DNA of 39,690 nucleotides from assembly GCA_010028705.1 (NCBI GenBank), contig RHAI01000008.1:1-39690 (forward strand), given 5' to 3'. A program made the position numbers and the translations under genes. The DNA comes from a bacterium. Lineage in GTDB: Bacteria > Margulisbacteria > Marinamargulisbacteria > SXXA01. Of the stretch, positions 1 to 6,787 are shown piece by piece (the stretch's first letter is position 1; each line of letters starts with the position of its first letter). The notes below the pieces were generated by a model. The model did not search any database. It was given only the letters and a program-made list of their open reading frames with translations, and had not been told where the DNA came from.

Positions 1-471
1 GATGGAATTATGCATAGCTTTCCAAGAGATGACTCTCGGAGAATTACGGTGGTCCAATTTGCTCACGAAACGGTTGATATTGTACTTAATCCAATCGATT
101 TAACTAGTCGGAGAAAAAAAGTGGAGGAAATGAATTCTATTGAACTATATCGATCCATTGTACTTCAAAAAAAATTGGGTCAGGATCCGATAAACGATGA
201 GATGAATTTCCACCTTAAGTTTGCATTACCATTTGCATGTCTTATTTTCTCGATTTTAGGCGCTTCGGTGGGTCTTCGCCCTCACAGAAGTTCGTCGGCA
301 ATTGGTTTAGGAATTAGTCTGGTCGTAATTGTTTTGTACTATATTTTGCTTTCCGTTGGAATGGGCCTTGGACTCTCTCATGCATTGCCCCCAATTCTCG
401 CGGCCTGGACCCCAAATATTTTAGTGGGTGCCTTTGGACTATTTTTTTTGAGAAAATTAGGATACCAGTAA
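1..471 (+). CDS. LptG/LptF-type LPS export permease, C-terminal part
   Basis: The reading frame is open at the left window edge, so only the last ~156 residues are present. This family (YjgP/YjgQ) forms the membrane part of the LptB2FG ABC transporter, which extracts lipopolysaccharide from the inner membrane. Visible features are the end of the periplasmic domain, then a hydrophobic segment starting FALPFACLIF, a second long hydrophobic stretch (GLGISLVVIVLYYILL), and the family-typical end with LPPILAAWTPN followed by a last membrane helix and a short basic tail. It ends TAA 12 bases before the convergent pyrD. LptF and LptG cannot be told apart from this fragment. Family membership is confident; it implies an outer membrane with LPS. 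Confidence 0.85.
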   Translation, partial: DGIMHSFPRDDSRRITVVQFAHETVDIVLNPIDLTSRRKKVEEMNSIELYRSIVLQKKLGQDPINDEMNFHLKFALPFACLIFSILGASVGLRPHRSSSAIGLGISLVVIVLYYILLSVGMGLGLSHALPPILAAWTPNILVGAFGLFFLRKLGYQ

Positions 472-485
472 TCTGGATTACTTTT
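467..485 (+). terminator. short stem-loop at the lptG stop codon
   Basis: AGTAAT, loop CTGG, ATTACT, then TTTT. The 6-bp AT-rich stem overlaps the stop codon and sits between two convergent genes. It is a weak terminator candidate only. Confidence 0.25.
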
Positions 486-1563
486 AAACCATCCGTCTAG
501 CTTGGGATGCTAACAGGTGGTTGATTATTGGGATGGAGTAGGGATCTCGAACAAGAGCGGTTGCCATTCCGATTAGAGTTGCCCCTCGGTCGATTACGGC
601 TTCGACATGTTTTATTGTTGAAATTCCACCCGTTGCCATTATTGGAGTTCCGCAATTGGCCAGCAATTTAACCATTTCCAAGGTCCTAGGAAATAGACCC
701 TCCCCGCTATAGCCGCCTCCGCCAATTACAATCGAGTTTGTTGCCAATCCAACTTGGTCACATGTTTTGTATTGAGTATTTCCGACGTTAATCAACATAT
801 TGTCGTATCCCTTAACTAGTTCGGCAAAAAGAAGTATTTGAGTGTTGTCCTGATCTGGGGATAATTTCACACTAATCATACTATGTGTTTCTGACCGCAT
901 GACCTTAAGTATGTGATCAAGTAGCGATGGGTTTTTTAATATATCCTGACCTTCGGAAGTGTTCGGGCAAGAGATGTTGATTTCAAAATAATGGGGAGCT
1001 GGATTTTGTTTGAAATACGTATTAAAACCTCTGAATACTTCGATATATTCTTGTGCGGAATTCCCACCAATACTTATTCCAATCGGCCGATTAAATCTAA
1101 ATAATGATGTTTTTGATAACTGGTCGATCGTCCCTTTGAGGCCTTTTCCAGGAAGCCCCATTGCATTTAAAAGGCCAGTCATTTCGGGAATCCGAACTTC
1201 TTGTAGTCGGGGGCGCGGATTCCCATCACGTGGGTGTTCCATAACCGTTTTGATGGTCGCACCTCCCAGACCAAAATTCATCCAAAATCCGATTATTTGC
1301 AGATCGTCCTTAAACGCGGCCAGAGTTAACGGTGAGGGAAAGTACAAATCGTAGAGCTGTACTCCAATTCCGCTTGGAATTTTATAACTAAATAGCAACG
1401 GGGACATATATAACTGAATCGATTTTATATATCGGTCCCCTGTTTCAACAACCTCCTCAAGATCAATTGGTCGGCGGTGCTTTAGTTGTTCGGAATATGT
1501 TTTGTTAATGATCCATTGTCGAAGTGTACGATATCCAAATGATAATGACTTAACGGTTAACAT
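484..1563 (-). CDS. pyrD: dihydroorotate dehydrogenase
   Basis: Oxidises dihydroorotate to orotate in pyrimidine synthesis using FMN. The 359-aa protein has the TIM-barrel signatures: GNPRPRL (114-120), NISCPNT (196-202), KLSPD (233-237), a glycine-rich GGGGYSGEG segment (281-289) and ATGGIST (310-316) for FMN phosphate. The length and N-terminal extension (~1-75) look like membrane-associated class 2 enzymes. The active-site position in the SCPNT motif is Cys199, which is typical of class 1 (class 2 usually has Ser). Class and electron acceptor are therefore unclear. The ATG is preceded by no Shine-Dalgarno, but TGATATTAT ends 6 nt upstream. It lies 42 bases downstream of the SpoIIE phosphatase gene and may be co-transcribed or use its own promoter. 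Confidence 0.92.
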   Translation of the reverse strand: MLTVKSLSFGYRTLRQWIINKTYSEQLKHRRPIDLEEVVETGDRYIKSIQLYMSPLLFSYKIPSGIGVQLYDLYFPSPLTLAAFKDDLQIIGFWMNFGLGGATIKTVMEHPRDGNPRPRLQEVRIPEMTGLLNAMGLPGKGLKGTIDQLSKTSLFRFNRPIGISIGGNSAQEYIEVFRGFNTYFKQNPAPHYFEINISCPNTSEGQDILKNPSLLDHILKVMRSETHSMISVKLSPDQDNTQILLFAELVKGYDNMLINVGNTQYKTCDQVGLATNSIVIGGGGYSGEGLFPRTLEMVKLLANCGTPIMATGGISTIKHVEAVIDRGATLIGMATALVRDPYSIPIINHLLASQARRMV

Positions 1564-1569
1564 GTTGAA

Positions 1570-1578
1570 ATAATATCA
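1570..1578 (-). promoter_or_regulatory. extended -10 box for pyrD, possibly leaderless
   Basis: On the minus strand TGATATTAT (TGN plus TATTAT) ends exactly 6 nt before the pyrD ATG, and no purine-rich ribosome site lies between. Transcription would start at or next to the A of ATG. No good -35 was seen. Confidence 0.4.
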
Positions 1579-1605
1579 AACTTATCGTTATTTCGGGACC
1601 CTTTT

Positions 1606-2913
1606 TTACTCACACGCTCGTAAGACAATAAATGTCATGTCGTCGTGAAGTGTATTGTTGGAGTACGATTTTATGGTCTCTTGCAGCTTTAATGCGATAT
1701 TTGCAACGGATTCGGTAGCATTTTCAATCAGAAAATCATTGACACCGTGGGGCCCAAATTGTCCTGCGGTGTCATCGCCATGCTTGGGAGCTTCGGTAAT
1801 GCCATCCGTTCCGACGTAAAGTAAATCTCCAGTCGAAAGCGTAAAAGAGTTAGTTTTAAAATCTCCAACGGGTAGGTCTTCGACAAATCCGATCCCTAAC
1901 GGAATTTGGTCAACTGGTATGACGTCGATGTTCCATGAACTTTTTCGAAAAATATGGATTGGTTCTTGATACCCGGAAAATTCAAAATCTCGGCCGTTTT
2001 CTGTAAATATTGCAAGAATGGTTGAGGGGAGTGATTCTGTAAATCGAACCATATGTTGGCAAAGTATCGTGTTAGCTTTGAAGAGTAAATCGGAAGGCGT
2101 GATTGTGTCTATGGTATGAATTAGAGTCGTTATTATACTTTGGATCATAAACATAACCCGTGCTGCGCCTACTCCATGGCCGGTGACATCTCCAATAAGG
2201 ATCCATGTTCCTCGAGGCGTTGAAATGACATCATAATAATCTCCGCCCAAGGAGGATGAGGCCATCGTTACACATTTTAATTCTATATTCGGAACCGATG
2301 GTGCCTGAGGCACAATTCCAGTCTGGATTCGTTCCGCAATGCTTAGTTCGGCTTCACGCCGCACTTGACGAAGTCGCTCAAGTACAATCGCTATTTGGTC
2401 CCCTAACAATAGAAACATGTCTAGGGCCTTTTGATTAAATGTTTGGGCCGAAACCTTTGTGCCAACTATTACGATTCCAATCAGTTGCTCATTATGAACA
2501 CAAGGAATGATGCCAGTGATATGGTCTAGTTTACCACATCGGTGGTGAGCCCAATCATTTGTTAGCCCAAACGACGGGCAGTCTCGCAATTGTTTCACTT
2601 CATACGATGTAAATGCGATCGTAAATTGACTGTTCGACACGCATCGAAATGCTACCGATTCTTCACTGCTTTGCCGTTTTTCAGGAACTAGAAGTTTAAT
2701 AAAGTTCGCGTCAATGGGGTGAAGTAAATTTGAATTAAGCAACCGGTCAATGTCATTGATTGAAGTCAGTCGAGATAGTTGATGAATAACCTTTTCAATG
2801 GCAATGAGGTAATTATTGTTTCCTTTGATCAATTGTTTTTTTGTTCCGGGATAAATCCAAATACTTAACCTACGAACGATCGATACACTAAACACTTTGG
2901 ATCCTGATGCCAC
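1606..2913 (-). CDS. GAF-SpoIIE (PP2C-type) serine phosphatase, RsbU-like
   Basis: A predicted cytoplasmic metal-dependent Ser/Thr phosphatase of the type that controls anti-sigma-antagonist partner switching. Residues ~35-185 look like a GAF sensor domain. The linker (AERIQTGIVPQAP, 194-205) is typical of this family. The C-terminal SpoIIE domain has the metal-binding acidic motifs GGDYYD (D225), GDVTGHG (D242), GTDGITEA (D370) and DDMT (D424/D425). The longest frame starts with GTG at 2913, overlapping the upstream membrane-protein gene by 26 bases. A GTG at 2895 has a better site (AGGA, 6 nt upstream) and would cut the overlap to 8 bases. The 7TM protein just upstream suggests that the two halves act as one sensor-phosphatase. 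Its substrate is unknown; no anti-sigma factor or STAS protein is seen nearby. Confidence 0.9.
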   Translation of the reverse strand: MASGSKVFSVSIVRRLSIWIYPGTKKQLIKGNNNYLIAIEKVIHQLSRLTSINDIDRLLNSNLLHPIDANFIKLLVPEKRQSSEESVAFRCVSNSQFTIAFTSYEVKQLRDCPSFGLTNDWAHHRCGKLDHITGIIPCVHNEQLIGIVIVGTKVSAQTFNQKALDMFLLLGDQIAIVLERLRQVRREAELSIAERIQTGIVPQAPSVPNIELKCVTMASSSLGGDYYDVISTPRGTWILIGDVTGHGVGAARVMFMIQSIITTLIHTIDTITPSDLLFKANTILCQHMVRFTESLPSTILAIFTENGRDFEFSGYQEPIHIFRKSSWNIDVIPVDQIPLGIGFVEDLPVGDFKTNSFTLSTGDLLYVGTDGITEAPKHGDDTAGQFGPHGVNDFLIENATESVANIALKLQETIKSYSNNTLHDDMTFIVLRACE

Positions 2914-3703
2914 GGCTGATATCCCAGTTGATACACCAACACGATTTGAAATCGTAGATCTGAAGGGTACAGTAAAAAATCACTATAATGGACGTGAGTG
3001 TTATCAATGATTTAATGTTCGGGGTAATGACTACGGTACTACCGAGCAACTTGAATTGCGTCACGACGATCGCTACATAACTATTTAACGATAGCGAGAT
3101 CGGGAGTCCTCCCCATGGACAAAGCCCTAAAGGTTCGCCCACAAAGGTTACAAATCCAGCTAATATTAAAAATGTGTGGGGTGTTGAAATTGCATGTCTA
3201 AAGATAGTTAGAAACAGGATAAATCCTATGAGTAGACCGATAATCAAATAAATATTTCGGCCCAAAAATATTGGGCCCAGTTCCGACCAATAAGGATTGT
3301 AAAGTCGAGGAGCTACGGATTTTAAAACTAGTAATGCGCCCATAAGGGGTGGAAACCACGATATTGAAACTGTGTTTAACGTATTAAGCCACGTATAGTC
3401 TCGTGTGTTGTCACTCGATATTCCTACTTCGGTCAGAAAATAGATACAAGGAATACAAAACGCCCCGATCATGAACAGTTTAAATAAGAGGTGTGTACTG
3501 GAAGTGTTGTGGGTATATTGACACAAAACATAAAAAACACTCCAAACGGCAATACTAAAATTAAAGTATTCTACCGGCCTATAATTGGATTTGTTAGGAA
3601 TCGACGTTACCCCGAATGCTAGTGACGTTACGCAGTTAATAACTCCTAAAATTGGGAAGAATTGAGGCATAAGATTACTTGCCTGGGTAACTCTAGGTTC
3701 CAA
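2888..3703 (-). CDS. 7TM sensor-like integral membrane protein
   Basis: A 271-residue protein with seven or eight hydrophobic segments (roughly 14-33, 44-62, 72-92, 108-130, 150-168, 176-198, 204-221, 232-250) and almost no soluble domain. The pattern FNFSIAVWSVFYVL followed by LLFKLFMIGAFCIP resembles the N-terminal 7TM module found in front of histidine kinases, cyclases and SpoIIE phosphatases (HisKA_7TM type). This is recognition by eye, not a profile hit. The longest frame starts with TTG at 3703; ATG at 3670 (residue 12, MPQFFPILG) is an equally good start. It ends inside the start region of the GAF-SpoIIE gene, in the other frame. It probably forms the membrane input of that phosphatase. 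Ligand unknown. Confidence 0.65.
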   Translation of the reverse strand: MEPRVTQASNLMPQFFPILGVINCVTSLAFGVTSIPNKSNYRPVEYFNFSIAVWSVFYVLCQYTHNTSSTHLLFKLFMIGAFCIPCIYFLTEVGISSDNTRDYTWLNTLNTVSISWFPPLMGALLVLKSVAPRLYNPYWSELGPIFLGRNIYLIIGLLIGFILFLTIFRHAISTPHTFLILAGFVTFVGEPLGLCPWGGLPISLSLNSYVAIVVTQFKLLGSTVVITPNIKSLITLTSIIVIFYCTLQIYDFKSCWCINWDISRGIRIQSV

Positions 3704-3717
3704 ACGCGATCGTTGCC

Positions 3718-4044
3718 TCAGCTGTAGGAGTCAATTCGACCACTGTAGGCTCGGGACATAGTGTTGTCGGGGGGGATCTCGTCTAGTGTCCTAACGATGA
3801 GATTCCAGTTTGTCGTGCTATCGCTATACCCCGTATCGGGACTGGCACATGAAAACGATGTACGAAGTAACCGTTCCTTAAAACTGGGTTGATTGATCAT
3901 CAGTAGCATCATCGATAGGCCCAATAATTTATCAATAATCGAGATAATCGTCTTGGACTCTGAATGTAATAACTGTAATAAATCGTTACATGGGTTGTGT
4001 AGGGACAGCCTGTTCGGAAATGGGTTCAAGATACATTGGGGCAT
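3718..4044 (-). CDS. small uncharacterised protein
   Basis: A 108-residue protein that I do not recognise. The ATG has a strong ribosome site (GAAGGA, about 10 nt upstream), which argues that it is a real gene. It sits 14 bases upstream of the 7TM gene on the same strand and is probably the first gene of that operon. Residues ~31-52 (TIISIIDKLLGLSMMLLMIN) are hydrophobic or amphipathic and could form one membrane or interface helix. The C-terminal half is polar and Ser/Asp-rich. No catalytic motif is visible. By position it may belong to the 7TM / SpoIIE signalling unit, but that is inference only. Confidence 0.5.
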   Translation of the reverse strand: MPQCILNPFPNRLSLHNPCNDLLQLLHSESKTIISIIDKLLGLSMMLLMINQPSFKERLLRTSFSCASPDTGYSDSTTNWNLIVRTLDEIPPDNTMSRAYSGRIDSYS

Positions 4045-4415
4045 CTTTTTTTTCCTTCTTTGATTGGAAACCGAGATTATAAAAATGAGACTATTATCCG
4101 TCTACCCGTCGCATCGGAGGATAAATGTTATGAATATTAAAATTAGATTGGAGAGGGGACGAGTATACATACTTGGAAACAATCTCGACTAGTTATTTTT
4201 TTGCAATTAATTTTGAGGTTTTTTGGTTATTCACGGGGTAGTCATCGGATAAACCGTAATGTGGCTCGATGCATCGTATTATTTCTCGGCGTTGTAATAC
4301 TTTAATGAGTTAACTATTGTACTAATAGTTTACAGAATTTTGACTTTCGAATGCTCTCAGTAGAGGTCCGGCATTTTTTGAATAGTGTTAACCGTATATC
4401 ATTAGGAGGCCCCAG
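4045..4415. other. divergent intergenic region with operator-like palindrome
   Basis: 371 bases between the minus-strand signalling operon and the plus-strand acetyltransferase gene. It holds one SD-preceded 20-codon frame (4130-4192) and a perfect 7-bp inverted repeat AACTATT-gtact-AATAGTT (4312-4330). TTGACT (4340-4345) and TATATC (4395-4400) are isolated promoter-like boxes without well-spaced partners. Several T-runs lie at 4196-4226. No RNA gene was recognised. Confidence 0.5.
4130..4192 (+). CDS. possible 20-residue small peptide or leader frame
   Basis: ATG with a perfect GGAGG (4116-4120) 9 nt upstream, then 20 codons to TAG. The peptide is basic (MNIKIRLERGRVYILGNNLD). The next recognised gene starts ~220 bases downstream. 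It could be chance, a leader peptide or a small protein; only the ribosome site supports it. Confidence 0.2.
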   Translation: MNIKIRLERGRVYILGNNLD

Positions 4416-5339
4416 TTGACCCATTCGTTTACATCGCTGCTAAAAACCCGTGAGCCCTTGGAGACTTTTTATTCGGAATGGAAGGCCCTGTCGGTAGCGA
4501 GAGGGGGGGATCCAGACGGATTTGATTCCACAATCACACTTAAAAAAGGGTTAATTGATGCTGGCCAGATCGTTGGCGAGGTCGTTTGGGTCAGGGATAC
4601 TCCAGTGGGGGTTTATTGGGTTGAACGAATGACACCGACGTACGGTAGTATTTTAGTCTACTCCAAGCTGGAATCCGCGAATCAGTTGTTAGTTCAACGG
4701 TTGGTGGAATCAAAAGTTGCTGTTGGAATAATGGCGGAACTGCTTCACTTTGAAGAGGATGATCGGTTTTTAGAACTTGTTCGTGCGGCGGGACTTATGG
4801 AAATCCCCCGACAGCGAATGGTGTGCTACCTCAACCGAAACGATCAGTATCCATCGCTTCCCCAAGCAACTTCGATTCGGATGCTTAGTAAAGTGACTGC
4901 TTTAGAAGTGGCACAATTGAGTGTGGAAGCTCATCGAGTTAGCGGGGATTATACTGGGTATCGTGATATGGAATCTGTAGATTCTAGAATGAAGCTGGAA
5001 TACCTGGTACATGACGGTTATTACGGCCGGGTTATAAGCCCATGCACTGTCGGACTTTTCAAAGACAATCAACTCATCAGTATAATCACTAATATTGTGG
5101 TGCCGTGTTGGAATCAACCTGAAGTTCCATGGGTATTCGATATTTCGACTGGAGCGGCGTCGATGGGCCATGGGTACGGGGAATTTTTGTTACAATATTC
5201 CAAGGCATTGTTAGGGGATTTCCAGTTCCCAATGTGGGGCTTGGCTGTCTCGAAAATTAATGTTGGAGCGATAAAGGTCTATGAACGAAATGGATTCGAG
5301 CCTGTTGACAGCTTTTCGGAGTTTTTACAACTTCGGTAA
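4416..5339 (+). CDS. GNAT acetyltransferase with two GNAT-like halves
   Basis: 307 residues. The C-terminal half (about 150-307) has GNAT features: a beta strand ending at FDIST (241-245), a glycine-rich acetyl-CoA loop (GHGYGEFLL, 251-259) and the usual ending SKINVGAIKVYERNGFEPV. The N-terminal half (about 15-140) has the same overall order, with GEVVWVRDTPVGVYWVE and an end LELVRAAGLMEI before MVCYL, but no clear acetyl-CoA loop. It looks like a degenerate GNAT repeat. The start is TTG, chosen because AGGAGG (4404-4409) lies 6 nt upstream. The substrate cannot be told. It precedes two envelope-type glycosyltransferases but probably has a separate transcript, since a promoter-like box follows its stop. 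Confidence 0.75.
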   Translation: MTHSFTSLLKTREPLETFYSEWKALSVARGGDPDGFDSTITLKKGLIDAGQIVGEVVWVRDTPVGVYWVERMTPTYGSILVYSKLESANQLLVQRLVESKVAVGIMAELLHFEEDDRFLELVRAAGLMEIPRQRMVCYLNRNDQYPSLPQATSIRMLSKVTALEVAQLSVEAHRVSGDYTGYRDMESVDSRMKLEYLVHDGYYGRVISPCTVGLFKDNQLISIITNIVVPCWNQPEVPWVFDISTGAASMGHGYGEFLLQYSKALLGDFQFPMWGLAVSKINVGAIKVYERNGFEPVDSFSEFLQLR

Positions 5340-5351
5340 ATGCGGCCTCCC

Positions 5352-5360
5352 TGGTAAAAT
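5352..5360 (+). promoter_or_regulatory. extended -10 box upstream of the GT9 pair
   Basis: TGGTAAAAT (TGN plus TAAAAT) lies 12 bases after the acetyltransferase stop and 29 bases before the first glycosyltransferase ATG. No consensus -35 is seen. Confidence 0.4.
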
Positions 5361-5389
5361 ATCACACATTTCGGACGAGCAAAATAATC

Positions 5390-6787
5390 ATGAATCAATC
5401 GACACCGTATAAAAAAATACTTGTTCAACGTGCCGATAAGCTGGGCGATGTCGTATTTACGTTGCCAGTTATCGATTGGCTTCGGTTCAAGTTCCCCGAT
5501 GCCGAAATCCATTTTATAACGAGTGTTATTCCTGCAGAGTTAATCATGTTTCAGCGATCAATTAACCGAGTTATTTCGTTAAAACATCCGATACGAATTA
5601 TCGATATCTATCGCTTGGGACGACAACTTAAGTCTGAGAAATATGATTTATATCTGTCGTTATGGAACGATCCAAAAATGGCTTGGCTTGGACAGATAAT
5701 TGGCATTCCAAATCGGATTGGCGATGCAACAAATTTAAGCTTGAAGTGGCTGTATACGGCGACTGTTCGACAGCCCTGGGAAAATCTGCGAATCCACCAG
5801 ATCGAATTCAACATGATGCTTTTAGCGCCGCTGGGCTGGGATGGGAAATGGAAGTGGGCCATCGATATCGATCCCGACTCGAGACATTCGATCATGGATA
5901 AATTGAATTCTGTACGGCAGGAGGGACAGTCGATAGTGACGGTTGTGTGTGGTAGCGGCGGGTCAAATTTGCCTATTCCACATCATGTTGTCCGAAGTAC
6001 TGCAGAGGTACTTTCTGAAACAGCCCTTGTGGTTCTCGTTGGGCAGGTTGATGATGAATTGTTAACAGGGTTTTCGTTGGATGGGGTTCTTAATTTGTTA
6101 AATGCGACCTCTTTAAAGGAGCTTGTAGCATGGCTAAGTCTTTCAGATGTTGTGGTGGGTGCGGATACTGGGCCGATTCATATTGCTGCAGCACTAAATA
6201 AAAAAATTGTCTTTTGCCCAATTATTAAATCAAACTTTCCGACTCGATTTGGTCCCTGGGGAAAATCGGTTGAAATTATTAGGACAGATTTTTTATGTGA
6301 GACACATCCTCCGAAAATGTGCATTGACAGATATTGCCGAGCACTACCCGATGATATCACGATTATTGAGGCTACCGATCGATTATTGGAAAATGATATT
6401 GACCAGCGGCGGTCAGAAATTCGGCGTTTATTTTTTATGAGATCGATTCATATTTTAGTTGTTGTTCCCACTCCAGTTCAGCATCACGCGATGCAACGAT
6501 TATCGTCCCGATGGAAGAATCACGGCATGATTCTCATTCCGATATTATGTGTCCGTCCGTCGGCGTTTAGGTTGGCCAAAATGGCGTCTAGGTATAACTG
6601 TACCGTTGTATTTGCCCCCAATGTTTCAATAGCTACAATGAAACGGGCGCGATTGATCGCTGGTATAGTATATCAGTATATCCGTCCAATTTATGCGAAA
6701 ATGCCCCTGTCAGTAAACGAGGATTTAGACGAAGTCGTTGGGTTAGTTTCGGATTGGATGGATTCGAAAGTTGGGGTTGTGGCATGA
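5390..6787 (+). CDS. GT9 (heptosyltransferase-family) glycosyltransferase with C-terminal extension
   Basis: 465 residues. Residues 1-335 show the GT9 fold: N-terminal LVQRADKLGDVVFTLPVIDWL (11-31), a middle linker, and the C-terminal donor-site motif GADTGPIHIAAAL (257-269). A cysteine group (C303, C311, C316) follows, as in many GT9 proteins. Family members usually transfer heptose or other ADP-/NDP-sugars to LPS core at the inner face of the inner membrane. Residues ~350-465 are an extra alpha/beta segment starting IHILVVVP that I cannot assign. It is longer than the usual ~350-residue heptosyltransferase. The TGA stop overlaps the next ATG (ATGA), so the two GT9 genes are translationally coupled. 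The exact sugar is unknown. Confidence 0.85.
   Translation: MNQSTPYKKILVQRADKLGDVVFTLPVIDWLRFKFPDAEIHFITSVIPAELIMFQRSINRVISLKHPIRIIDIYRLGRQLKSEKYDLYLSLWNDPKMAWLGQIIGIPNRIGDATNLSLKWLYTATVRQPWENLRIHQIEFNMMLLAPLGWDGKWKWAIDIDPDSRHSIMDKLNSVRQEGQSIVTVVCGSGGSNLPIPHHVVRSTAEVLSETALVVLVGQVDDELLTGFSLDGVLNLLNATSLKELVAWLSLSDVVVGADTGPIHIAAALNKKIVFCPIIKSNFPTRFGPWGKSVEIIRTDFLCETHPPKMCIDRYCRALPDDITIIEATDRLLENDIDQRRSEIRRLFFMRSIHILVVVPTPVQHHAMQRLSSRWKNHGMILIPILCVRPSAFRLAKMASRYNCTVVFAPNVSIATMKRARLIAGIVYQYIRPIYAKMPLSVNEDLDEVVGLVSDWMDSKVGVVA

Noticed and set aside
1010-1354. Plus-strand 114-codon frame inside pyrD
   Set aside because: It lies fully within a clear gene on the other strand, has no recognisable domain and is a shadow of pyrD codon use; the same applies to the other long antisense frames in pheT, mutS, nrdA and the UDP-glucose pyrophosphorylase gene.
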